DNA of 10,833 nucleotides from UBA9676 sp036522155 (GTDB lineage Bacteria; Actinomycetota; Actinomycetes; Streptosporangiales; Streptosporangiaceae): NCBI GenBank assembly GCA_036522155.1, contig DATDGI010000004.1:1-10833 (forward strand), read 5' to 3'. Each line of letters starts with the position of its first letter. Within the stretch, counting starts at the first letter, position 1. Shown piece after piece: positions 4,688 to 10,833 of this stretch. The notes beneath the pieces were generated by a model. The model saw only the letters and a program-made list of their open reading frames with translations. It was not told the DNA's origin and did no database searches. The translations under genes were made by a program, and so were the position numbers.

Positions 4688-5874
4688 TGGGCAACACCAA
4701 AGGCCGCCGCCGCCGGTTCGGCGCGGTGCGCCAACTCCGTTCAGGGCAGTGGCAGGCGCGCTACCGAGGACCTGACGGTCTCATGCGGCCAGCCGACCGG
4801 ACGTTCCCGGCCAAGACGGCGGCCGAGCAGTGGCTCACCCGCACCGAGGCGGACATCCTTGATGGCGACTGGATCGACCCTGACGCCGGGCTCATCGCGT
4901 TCGGGGAATACGCCGCTGCCTGGATCGATGAACGCCCGAACCTCCGGCCCAAGACGATCCGGCTGTACAAGTACCTGCTACGCCGTCACCTCGTCCCTCA
5001 CCTGGGAAGCAAGGCCGTCGCCGAGATCAAAGAGCCGCACGTGCGCCGCTGGCGCAAGGGCCTGCTTGACGCCGGGACCAGCCCGATCACCGCGGCCAAG
5101 GCATACCGCCTGCTCAAGTCGATCATGAGCACTGCTGCCGATGACGGACTCATCCGGCGTAACCCGTGCCGGATCAAAGCGGCCGGGCAGGAGAAGTCAC
5201 CAGAACGTCCGGTGCTCACCGCCCCTCAGGTCTTCCACCTGGCCGACGTCACCGACCCGCGGTACCGGGCACTCATCCTGCTCGCGGTGTTCGCCAGCCT
5301 CCGGTGGGGCGAACTGGCCGCCTTGCGCCGCAAGGACATCGATCTTGTCGCTTGCACCGTCCGCGTCGAACGCACTCTGACCGGGCTGCCTGGCGGTGGA
5401 CACATCTTCGGCCCGCCCAAGTCCGACGCCGGGCAGCGAACGGTCGCCTTCCCCGACCTGATCGTGCCCGACCTGACCTGGCACATGGCACGATTCACGG
5501 CCGCCGCTGATGAAGCGCTCGTGTTCACCAGCCCGCTCGGCATGGCCCTGGAATACGACAACTTCCGCCGCCGGGTGTGGCTCAAGGCCAGCGAAGCCGT
5601 CGGACTGCATGAGGTCCACTTTCATGATCTGCGCCACACCGGAAACCAGTTCGCCGCCGACACAGGCGCCGGGCTCCGGGAACTGATGGACCGGATGGGC
5701 CACAGCAGCACCCGCGCTGCCCTCATCTACCTGCACGCCACCAGCCAGCGGCAGCGCACCATCGCGGATGCGGTCGGAGCCATGACCCGGGCCGCACTTC
5801 AAGAGAGCCAAGACCAGGCCAACAGCGGCCCACCTGGCGCGGATGTGGCACACAGTGACGGTGTTCCGTCATAG
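4687..5874 (+). CDS. int: tyrosine recombinase (integrase)
   Basis: A 395-residue phage-type integrase. The N-terminus (about residues 8-45, FGAVRQLRSGQWQARYRGPDG) is the arm-binding domain of actinophage/AICE integrases. Residues about 70-165 form the SAM-like core-binding domain (FGEYAAAWIDERPNLRPKT). The catalytic domain carries R206 (SLRWGELAAL), K245 (PPKSDAGQR), H313-D-L-R316-H, H339 (MGHSS) and the nucleophile Y348 (AALIYLHAT), so the active site is complete. The ATG at 4687 overlaps the xis stop. An open frame reaching upstream to 4495 is only the shadow of xis. The gene ends 50 bp from the 3' end of tRNA-Ser, the usual layout where int, attP and the target tRNA lie together. It should recombine the element with that tRNA gene. 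Confidence 0.95.
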   Translation: MGNTKGRRRRFGAVRQLRSGQWQARYRGPDGLMRPADRTFPAKTAAEQWLTRTEADILDGDWIDPDAGLIAFGEYAAAWIDERPNLRPKTIRLYKYLLRRHLVPHLGSKAVAEIKEPHVRRWRKGLLDAGTSPITAAKAYRLLKSIMSTAADDGLIRRNPCRIKAAGQEKSPERPVLTAPQVFHLADVTDPRYRALILLAVFASLRWGELAALRRKDIDLVACTVRVERTLTGLPGGGHIFGPPKSDAGQRTVAFPDLIVPDLTWHMARFTAAADEALVFTSPLGMALEYDNFRRRVWLKASEAVGLHEVHFHDLRHTGNQFAADTGAGLRELMDRMGHSSTRAALIYLHATSQRQRTIADAVGAMTRAALQESQDQANSGPPGADVAHSDGVPS

Positions 5875-5881
5875 ACCTACG

Positions 5882-5904
5882 GAGCCTCAGCCGTCGGCTG
5901 GCTC
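5882..5904 (+). terminator. weak hairpin after int
   Basis: AGCC at 5889-5892 pairs with GGCT at 5896-5899, and GAGCC at 5882-5886 can extend the stem with GGCTC at 5900-5904 across a 2-nt bulge. It starts 8 nt after the integrase stop. With no T-run, the terminator call is tentative; it could also be part of the arm-binding region of the attachment site. Confidence 0.3.
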
Positions 5905-5957
5905 TCTGACCTGCAAGTTTGTTGCGGAGCGGGAGGGATTCGAACCCCCGGGTCACT
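5905..5957. other. probable attachment site (element/chromosome junction) at tRNA-Ser 3' end
   Basis: The T-arm and acceptor 3' strand of the tRNA (plus strand GGAGCGGGAGGGATTCGAA, from 5926) lie immediately beyond int. AICE integrases commonly recombine within the 3' end of a tRNA gene and restore it intact, as seen here. I looked for a second copy of this 3' segment further left and found none in the window, so the other junction must be outside. Exact crossover limits cannot be set from one junction. Confidence 0.65.
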
Positions 5958-6013
5958 TGCGTGACCGGCTGCTTTCAAGGCAGCTGCAATCAACCGGACT
6001 CTGCCACCGCTCC
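5925..6013 (-). tRNA. tRNA-Ser(UGA)
   Basis: Read on the minus strand, the 89-nt gene opens with GGAGCGG (6013-6007), which pairs with CCGCTCC (5932-5926), followed by discriminator G at 5925. The anticodon arm is GCTGC-CTTGAAA-GCAGC, giving anticodon TGA. A long variable arm, GGTCACGCAAGTGACC, marks a class II tRNA, and GGGGG-TTCGAAT-CCCTC is the T arm with one G-T pair. No CCA is encoded (CAA follows the discriminator). The gene appears intact despite forming the element boundary. Confidence 0.95.
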
Positions 6014-6101
6014 AATCGGTGCGCCGCGTCCCTACAGGGAACTCTCGGACCCAGTATCGCTTGCGGCCAGGATATACAGCCGCATTCCAGCCGGCGGCCT
6101 T

Positions 6102-6157
6102 CGTTCCGGCACTGGGAACGCTAACGGGCAGCAGCCAGGCGATCGGCTGCTGCCCGT
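6102..6157 (-). terminator. terminator of the G1 peptidase gene (stem-loop pair)
   Basis: ACGGGCAGCAGCC at 6124-6136 is perfectly complementary to GGCTGCTGCCCGT at 6145-6157 (13-bp stem, 8-nt loop), about 59 nt past the peptidase stop codon on the minus strand. A smaller stem follows in the direction of transcription, CGTTCC at 6102-6107 with GGAACG at 6115-6120. Only a short T-poor tail is present, as is common in actinomycetes. The rest of 6014-6215 holds only the tRNA upstream region; I see no gene. Confidence 0.75.
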
Positions 6158-6215
6158 GGCACCTACGTTCCGGCCGAGGCCGCCCTGCCGGCGGAGCGAC
6201 CTGTCGGCAGCGGCG

Positions 6216-7067
6216 CTAGTCCACCCGTTCCCAGCTGACCTGGAAAGCCGACCGGGAGAGGGACTCGCCCTGGTAGATCTGACCCGGCTGGGTCATGGGC
6301 TTGTTACTGGTGGCCCCGTACGCCACGGACTCGATGGTGGTCCAGGCGCTGTCGGTGAGACTGCCAGAGGTACCGGAACCCGTCGCCTCGACGCTGTTGT
6401 AGAACTCCTGGCCGAAGTCGGCGGTCCCCACCCACGGACTGGACGTGTAGCCCTCGGTGATGACCTCGGCCGAGGAATTGTCGCATGTAGTGCTACCGCA
6501 GGACTCTGACACGTTGAAGCTCTGGCCGGTGGTCTCGTCGGTCAGTTTCAGCGTGTACTTCTTCGTCCCGCTGACGTAGGTGACGCTTGACTTGATCGCG
6601 TCGCCCGGGTTGACCGCGAAGACCTCATTCAGCCCGCCCGGGTACGTCTCCCACCAGGCCTCGTACGACGGAGTGTTGCCGACGCAGAAGTCGGCCACGC
6701 CGTCCTGCTCGACGGTGCCAGAATTCCAGCCGTCCAGGCCGACCCAGTGATACGCGAACGCATCCTCACTGGGGGTCTTGCTGCAGTTGACCGAGGGAAC
6801 GGTGTACTGCGCGTACACATAGGTGAACGTGGTGGAACTGCCGCTCTTGGGCAGCGCCACGTACCCCGACCAGTTGCCGGACTTCTTCACCGGTATCCCG
6901 TTGACACTGCCTAGCGCCGGGCCCCTGAGGTGAACAGCCGGCAGGTTGGTGCCCTTCAGCGACGGCAGCCTGGGCTTGGTGCTGGCGGGCGCCGATGCGG
7001 CCATGGCACCTAGTAGCAGCGCGCTGGATGCGACCACCGGAATGACAAACTTCCACCTTCGCAGCAT
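6216..7067 (-). CDS. secreted G1-family (eqolisin-type) glutamic peptidase
   Basis: A 283-residue precursor. Residues 1-28 are a signal peptide (basic LRRWK, hydrophobic VIPVVASSALLLGAMAA, possible cleavage near ASAPA). A short proline-rich segment to about residue 60 may be a propeptide, then the G1 domain begins GNWSGYVA (64-71). By comparison with scytalidoglutamic peptidase, the catalytic Gln is Q121 in VEQDGVADF, after the WVGLDG motif (108-113), and the catalytic Glu is E201 in SAEVITE. SYEAWWETYPGG matches the family's DAWYEWYP segment. Cysteines at 95, 128, 190 and 195 may form disulfides. It should act outside the cell on proteins at low pH. ATG at 7067 follows AGAGGGG with 6 nt spacing; an in-frame ATG at 7100 lacks such a site and would spoil the signal peptide. 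Confidence 0.88.
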   Translation of the reverse strand: MLRRWKFVIPVVASSALLLGAMAASAPASTKPRLPSLKGTNLPAVHLRGPALGSVNGIPVKKSGNWSGYVALPKSGSSTTFTYVYAQYTVPSVNCSKTPSEDAFAYHWVGLDGWNSGTVEQDGVADFCVGNTPSYEAWWETYPGGLNEVFAVNPGDAIKSSVTYVSGTKKYTLKLTDETTGQSFNVSESCGSTTCDNSSAEVITEGYTSSPWVGTADFGQEFYNSVEATGSGTSGSLTDSAWTTIESVAYGATSNKPMTQPGQIYQGESLSRSAFQVSWERVD

Positions 7068-7291
7068 TGTGATCCCCTCTGGCCCGCACCCCTGCGCCAC
7101 GCCCGTTGCGTGCTTTGCGGGCCGCTCCGTGAGCAGCAGCTTCGGCCATATACGCCCGGTGCGTCGGCTAATTCCGATATATAGACCGATTTGTCATCTG
7201 AGCGAACAGGCCCGGTAACCGGTCTGGCCTGCGGTGGGCGTCACCGGCAGCGGCGTGGGGTGGCGGTAGGCTCGCGGTCGAGGAGGTCCGC
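7068..7291. promoter_or_regulatory. divergent promoter region between peptidase and ctaG-like gene
   Basis: This 224-bp region separates two head-to-head genes. A conspicuous AT-rich patch (about 7169-7197, including GATATATAG and TTGTCATC) stands out from its GC-rich surroundings and probably holds the promoters. On the minus strand ATGACA at 7197-7192 could be a -35, but no convincing -10 is placed at the right distance. A small palindrome CCGGT-A-ACCGG lies at 7212-7222. I cannot assign start sites. Confidence 0.45.
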
Positions 7292-8284
7292 ATGCTGCCC
7301 GCGTTCGGCTGGCAGGCAGCGCTCAGCCATTGGGAATTCGCGCCGGTGGTCACCGCTGCCACGGTCGCCGCTGCCGTCCTCTACCTGTGGGGCACCTGGC
7401 GGGTGGCACGGCGCCACCCGGCCCGCCCGTGGCCGATGTGGCGGACCTGTATGTTCCTGGCCGGCCTGGCGGTCGTGGTGATCGCCACCGAGAGTGGCAT
7501 CGGCGCCTACGACGACGTGCTGTTCTGGGACCATATGGTGCAGCACCTGCTGCTGCTCATGATCGCGCCGCCGCTGCTGGTGGCCGGGCAGCCGGTCACG
7601 TTGCTGCTGCACGCCAGCAGGAATCCCCTGCACACCTGGGTCAAACGGGCCATCCGCTCGCGGGTGGTCAGCGTCCTCACCTGGCCGCCGTTCGGGCTGG
7701 CCGCCTACGCCATCACCGTCGCCGGCACCCACCTGACCTCGCTGACCGGCCTGATCCTGACCAACCCGGCCCTGCACGACGCCGAGCATGTGCTGTACCT
7801 GGTCGTCGGGTACCTGTTCTTCCTGCCCCTGCTCGGCCGGGAGCCGATCCGGTGGCGGATCTCCTACCTGCCCCGGCTGCTGGTGCTGGCGCTGGCGATG
7901 CCGGTGGATACCTTCACCGGCCTGGTGCTCGGGTACGCGACCACCGGGCTAGGCACCACGGGGCCGCGGGCGCCGGGATCACCCGGCCCGGTGAGCGACG
8001 TGCACTGGGCCGGGGCCATCATGTGGATCGGCGGCGACGCGATCATGTTCGCGTTCATGATGCTGGTCGTGCTCATGTGGAGCCGGGACGACCGGGCCGC
8101 GGCGCTGGGACACGGCTGGCTGGAGAAGGCGCGCAAGTCCCGCTTCGACGAGCTGGTGGCAACGGCCGGCCCCGCCTCCGTCACGACCGGGCGCGGGGGT
8201 ATCGACGACGACGATCACCTCGCCGCCTACAACGCCTACCTGGCCCAGCTGAACGCGGCCAAGTCAGAGCGTAGCCAGAGTTAA
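7292..8284 (+). CDS. ctaG: CtaG-family cytochrome c oxidase assembly membrane protein
   Basis: A 330-residue polytopic membrane protein of the caa3_CtaG type. Hydrophobic helices lie at about residues 16-36, 51-69, 81-106, 125-150, 164-182, 190-215 and 240-263. The family's paired histidines are present: H81-M-V-Q-H85 at the start of helix 3, H162-D-A-E-H166 at the start of helix 5, and DVHWAGAIMWIGGD before the last helix. These probably bind metal. CtaG-like proteins take part in copper delivery to, or assembly of, the haem-copper oxidase; the exact activity in actinomycetes is not settled. A hydrophilic C-terminal tail ends GGIDDDDHLAAYNAYLAQLNA. ATG at 7292 has an excellent AGGAGG at 7281-7286. 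No oxidase subunit genes are adjacent, so it appears to be a stand-alone chromosomal gene. Confidence 0.88.
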   Translation: MLPAFGWQAALSHWEFAPVVTAATVAAAVLYLWGTWRVARRHPARPWPMWRTCMFLAGLAVVVIATESGIGAYDDVLFWDHMVQHLLLLMIAPPLLVAGQPVTLLLHASRNPLHTWVKRAIRSRVVSVLTWPPFGLAAYAITVAGTHLTSLTGLILTNPALHDAEHVLYLVVGYLFFLPLLGREPIRWRISYLPRLLVLALAMPVDTFTGLVLGYATTGLGTTGPRAPGSPGPVSDVHWAGAIMWIGGDAIMFAFMMLVVLMWSRDDRAAALGHGWLEKARKSRFDELVATAGPASVTTGRGGIDDDDHLAAYNAYLAQLNAAKSERSQS

Positions 8285-8441
8285 CTCCTGGCAATTATTT
8301 GGCCACGACCTGAACCCCAGAGTCCGGTGACCCGTGGCAACGGGTGTGCTGTGCGTGGCGCCGTGGCCGGTGGCCGGGCCCGCCATCCTGGCCGCCCGCG
8401 CCCGCACGGCCTGAGCCACGGACCCACCAGAAGGGGAGCAC
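8285..8441 (+). promoter_or_regulatory. intergenic region upstream of the secreted beta-propeller gene
   Basis: This 157-bp gap has a short AT-rich stretch (GGCAATTATTTGG at about 8290-8302). The palindrome GAGTTAACTC at 8278-8287 overlaps the ctaG stop, and a small stem ACCCGT-GGCA-ACGGGT lies at 8330-8345. A promoter is likely here but no boxes are convincing. No small ORF is supported. Confidence 0.35.
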
Positions 8442-9572
8442 ATGATCAGGTCACTGACCCGGCGTCTCACGGGAGCTGCGGGTGTCACGGCGGGCGCGGC
8501 CGCGCTGGCGGCATTCGCGCTCGCGCCCGCGCAGGCGCTCACGTCCTCCACGTTCATCGGGAACTTCAGCAAGCTCAAGACGATTGCCTCGACCGTGCCG
8601 GCCAACGGCGACCAGAACCCGTACGGGGTGGCGGTGGTCGGCAAGAGCGAGGGCAAGCTGGTCAAGGGCGACATCCTTGTCAGCAACTTCAACAACACCA
8701 GTAATTTCCAGGGCACTGGGACCACGATCGTCCAGATCTCACCCGGCGGCCACCGGTCCGTCTTCGCGCTGATTGATGCGTCCAAGCTGCCCGGGCCGTG
8801 CCCGGGCGGAGTGGGCCTGACCACCGCGCTGGTCATCCTGCCGGGCGGCTGGGTGGTGGTCGGCAGCTTGCCCACCACCGACGGCAAGTCCGATACCGCC
8901 AACGACGGCTGCCTGATCGTGATCGGCAAGGACGGCAAGGTCGCCGAGACGCTGTCGAATGGGCAGATCAAGGGCCCGTGGGACATGACGGCGGCCAGCG
9001 GCGGCGGGTTCGCCGACCTGTTCGTCACCAACGTGCTGAACGGGACGCTCGCCGCGGGCGGGGCCACGGTCGACAAAGGCACGGTGCTGCGGCTGACCCT
9101 GCAGCTAAACGGCGACATGCCGCCAACGCTGGTTCAGACCACCAAGATCGGCTCCGGGTTCGGTGAGCACACCGACCCGACGGCACTGGTGGTCGGCCCG
9201 ACCGGGGTCGGCCTCGGCGACGACGGCACGCTGTATGTGGCCGACAGCGTCGGCAACCGGATCACCGCGATCCCGAATGCGATCAAGCGCGGCGGCGACG
9301 CCGGGACGGGCAACGTGGTCACGTCCGGCGGCCGGCTCAACACGCCGCTCGGCCTGGTCATCGCCCCCAACGATGACATCCTGACCGTCAACGCCGCGGA
9401 TGGCTTCATCGTGGAAACCACGCCCGGCGGGAAGCAGGTTGCCCACCACCTGCTCAACAGCACGGGTACCCCCAAGGGCAACGGCGCCCTGTTCGGCCTG
9501 GCCGTGACGCCCGACCACGACGGCGTCTACTTCGTGGACGACGACGTCAACCAGCTGCGGCTGTTCCACTGA
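8442..9572 (+). CDS. secreted NHL/SMP-30-like beta-propeller protein
   Basis: A 376-residue precursor with an N-terminal export signal: basic RSLTRRLTG (a possible but imperfect twin-arginine motif), an alanine-rich hydrophobic core and a likely cleavage after APAQA (residue 32). The mature part shows repeated propeller-blade signatures: YGVAVV then GDILVSNFNN (about 61-85), GLGDDGTLYVADSVGNRI (257-274), LGLVIAPNDDILTVNAADG (303-321) and FGLAVTPDHDGVYFVDDDVNQL near the C-terminus. This is the pattern of six-bladed NHL/gluconolactonase-like folds. No catalytic residues can be named, so binding or scaffold roles are as likely as enzymatic ones. GGGGAG at 8433-8438 precedes the ATG. It has its own terminator and is separated from ctaG by 157 bp, so it is probably a single-gene unit. 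Confidence 0.8.
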   Translation: MIRSLTRRLTGAAGVTAGAAALAAFALAPAQALTSSTFIGNFSKLKTIASTVPANGDQNPYGVAVVGKSEGKLVKGDILVSNFNNTSNFQGTGTTIVQISPGGHRSVFALIDASKLPGPCPGGVGLTTALVILPGGWVVVGSLPTTDGKSDTANDGCLIVIGKDGKVAETLSNGQIKGPWDMTAASGGGFADLFVTNVLNGTLAAGGATVDKGTVLRLTLQLNGDMPPTLVQTTKIGSGFGEHTDPTALVVGPTGVGLGDDGTLYVADSVGNRITAIPNAIKRGGDAGTGNVVTSGGRLNTPLGLVIAPNDDILTVNAADGFIVETTPGGKQVAHHLLNSTGTPKGNGALFGLAVTPDHDGVYFVDDDVNQLRLFH

Positions 9573-9579
9573 CCCCGCA

Positions 9580-9619
9580 CCCGGCCCCCGCGGTGCAATG
9601 ATGCGGCGCGGGGGCCGGG
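9580..9619 (+). terminator. strong terminator after the beta-propeller gene
   Basis: CCCGGCCCCCGCG at 9580-9592 pairs perfectly with CGCGGGGGCCGGG at 9607-9619 around a 14-nt loop, beginning 8 nt after the stop codon. There is no T-run. Position and strength make an intrinsic-type or Rho-assisted terminator likely. Confidence 0.75.
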
Positions 9620-9731
9620 CCATGTCCCGGTCCAGCTGACGGGCCGGCTCGCGAGCGCCCCGGCAGCAGTCCATCGCGACACGCCGGTGGTGCTTTCTAG
9701 CCGAATCTACGGATGGTGCTAGAACCCGCCA

Positions 9732-9746
9732 TAGGCTCCCGTGCTG
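9732..9746 (+). promoter_or_regulatory. candidate -10 box for a leaderless transcript
   Basis: TAGGCT at 9732-9737 fits the actinomycete TANNNT -10 consensus. The expected transcription start about 7-8 nt after it falls at 9744-9746, on the GTG that best starts the ATPase. No clear -35 is seen near 9709-9714, and no Shine-Dalgarno precedes the GTG. Confidence 0.4.
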
Positions 9747-10833
9747 TGGACCCGGTGCGCAATCCGTACGCCCCCGGCGCGGGCCAGCGGCCGCCCGAGC
9801 TAGCGGGCCGCGACCGTGAGCTGGCCCAGTTCGAGGTCGTGCTGGAACGCATCGCCCGTGGCCGGCCCGAACGCGGCATGGTGCTGACCGGGCTGCGCGG
9901 GGTCGGCAAAACCGTCTTGCTGAATTCGTTCCGTTCGATGGCGCTGCAGCGGCTGTGGGGGACCGGGAAGATCGAGGCGCGGCCGGACCAGTCGATCCGG
10001 CGGCCGGTCGCGGGCGCGCTGCACATGGCGGTCAGGGAACTCGCGCCGCGGCACCGCAGCCCGGACCGGATCGATCAGTTCCTGGGGGTGCTGAAGGCCT
10101 TCGCCGGCCGCGACCCGAAGGCGCCCAAAGGCACGTTCGTCCCGCACCTTGGCATCGACGTGGCCGCCGTGCGCGGCCGGGCCGACTCCGGTGACCTGGA
10201 GATCGACCTGACCGAGCTGCTCACCGACGCCGCGTCGGTCGCCACCGACCTTGGCGTCGGGATCGCGCTGTTCGTGGACGAGATGCAGGACATTCCGGCC
10301 GCCGACGTGTCGGCACTGTGCGCCGCCATTCACGAGCTGTCGCAGTCGGGCGGCCCGCTGATCGTGGTGGGTGCCGGGCTGCCGCATCTGCCGTCGGTCC
10401 TGTCGGCCAGCAAGAGTTATTCCGAACGGCTGTTCCGCTACGTGCCGATCGACCGGCTCAACCGCGCCGCGGCCGACCAGGCCCTGCTCGCGCCGGCCCG
10501 GCGGGAGGGTGCGGATTTCGAGCGTGGCGCGCTGGACGCGCTGTTCGAGGCGGCCGACGGCTACCCCTACTTCGTGCAGGCCTACGGCAAGGTGACCTGG
10601 GACGTCGCGGCGGCCAGCCCGGTCACGGCGGGCGATGTCAAGGTGGCCAGCCCGCAGGCGGAGAGCGAGCTGGCGGTCGGATTCTTCGGCAGCCGCTATG
10701 AGCGGGCCACCCCAGCCGAGCGCGAGTACATGCGGGCCATGGCCGTACTGGGGGACGACCCCGTGCTCACCGCCGCCGTCGCCGACGAGCTTGGCCGCAA
10801 GCATTCCAGCGTGTCGCCGGCCCGGGACGCGCT
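9746..10833 (+). CDS. AAA/Orc1-Cdc6-like P-loop ATPase, C-terminus cut by window end
   Basis: The 362 visible codons encode an STAND/AAA-like ATPase. The protein opens MDPVRNPYAPGAGQRPPELAGRDREL (the GRD box typical of Orc1/Cdc6-like and related AAA proteins), then Walker A GLRGVGKT at residues 49-56 (K55) and Walker B ALFVDEMQD (D178, E179). A sensor-1 region LIVVGAGLPHLP follows, then GYPYFVQAYGKVTWD, as in archaeal-type AAA ATPases. A winged-helix segment seems to start near the window end. Such proteins are common in actinomycetes and mostly uncharacterised; DNA binding or signalling are possible. GTG at 9746 is preferred because the conserved N-terminal segment begins there. In-frame ATG at 9713 and GTG at 9716 exist, also without ribosome-binding sites. 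It continues beyond 10833. Confidence 0.82.
   Translation, partial: MDPVRNPYAPGAGQRPPELAGRDRELAQFEVVLERIARGRPERGMVLTGLRGVGKTVLLNSFRSMALQRLWGTGKIEARPDQSIRRPVAGALHMAVRELAPRHRSPDRIDQFLGVLKAFAGRDPKAPKGTFVPHLGIDVAAVRGRADSGDLEIDLTELLTDAASVATDLGVGIALFVDEMQDIPAADVSALCAAIHELSQSGGPLIVVGAGLPHLPSVLSASKSYSERLFRYVPIDRLNRAAADQALLAPARREGADFERGALDALFEAADGYPYFVQAYGKVTWDVAAASPVTAGDVKVASPQAESELAVGFFGSRYERATPAEREYMRAMAVLGDDPVLTAAVADELGRKHSSVSPARDA

Noticed and set aside
5197..5853. Minus-strand 218-codon frame opposite int.
   Set aside because: Mirror of the integrase catalytic domain, which carries a full active-site set on the plus strand.
1..5900. A second copy of the tRNA-Ser 3' end (the other attachment site) inside the window.
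   Set aside because: I searched by eye for the GGGATTCGAACCC core and found it only in the tRNA itself.
7330..8274. Plus-strand 314-codon frame overlapping ctaG.
   Set aside because: Arginine/proline/alanine-rich shadow frame; the 7292 frame has membrane helices, conserved histidines and AGGAGG.

Overview
The window comes from a high-GC actinomycete chromosome. Codon third positions are strongly G/C and most genes have purine-rich Shine-Dalgarno sites. There is a tRNA-Ser(UGA) gene without an encoded CCA, and the accessory gene set is the one seen in actinomycete integrative and conjugative elements (AICEs, the pSAM2/SLP1 type). I cannot name the genus with confidence; a Streptosporangiales- or Catenulisporales-like soil actinomycete would fit.

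Positions 1 to about 5925 are the right-hand part of an integrated AICE-like element. A GntR-type repressor gene (minus strand, cut by the window start) is divergent from a plus-strand operon: an SCO3933-type regulator, an unrecognised 118-residue protein, a zinc-ribbon micro-protein, a two-helix membrane protein, a minimal FtsK/TraB-like DNA-pumping ATPase, a RepSA-like HUH replication initiator, an excisionase and a tyrosine integrase. Four junctions in the operon are stop-start overlaps or nearly so. The control region between repressor and operon holds two perfect GTCTG-N4-CAGAC palindromes plus flanking half-sites phased at 8 bp. The integrase ends 50 bp before the 3' end of the tRNA-Ser gene, which is the probable attachment site. 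The other end of the element lies left of the window.

Positions 5925 to 10833 look like ordinary host chromosome: tRNA-Ser(UGA) on the minus strand; a secreted G1-family (glutamic) peptidase on the minus strand with a strong terminator; and, divergent from it, a CtaG-like cytochrome oxidase assembly membrane protein, a secreted beta-propeller (NHL-like) protein with its own strong terminator, and an AAA-type ATPase that runs off the right end and may be translated from a leaderless mRNA.

How the element probably works (inference from related elements): the GntR repressor holds the operon silent. On derepression the activator, Rep, Xis and Int allow excision from the tRNA gene and rolling-circle replication, while the membrane protein and FtsK-like ATPase move double-stranded DNA between hyphae. 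I see no wholly new system. The least explained parts are the phased operator array, a duplicated 23-bp translation leader, two unknown small proteins, a split minimal translocase, a tandem duplication inside Rep, and a three-codon TTA-containing ORF overlapping the excisionase start.
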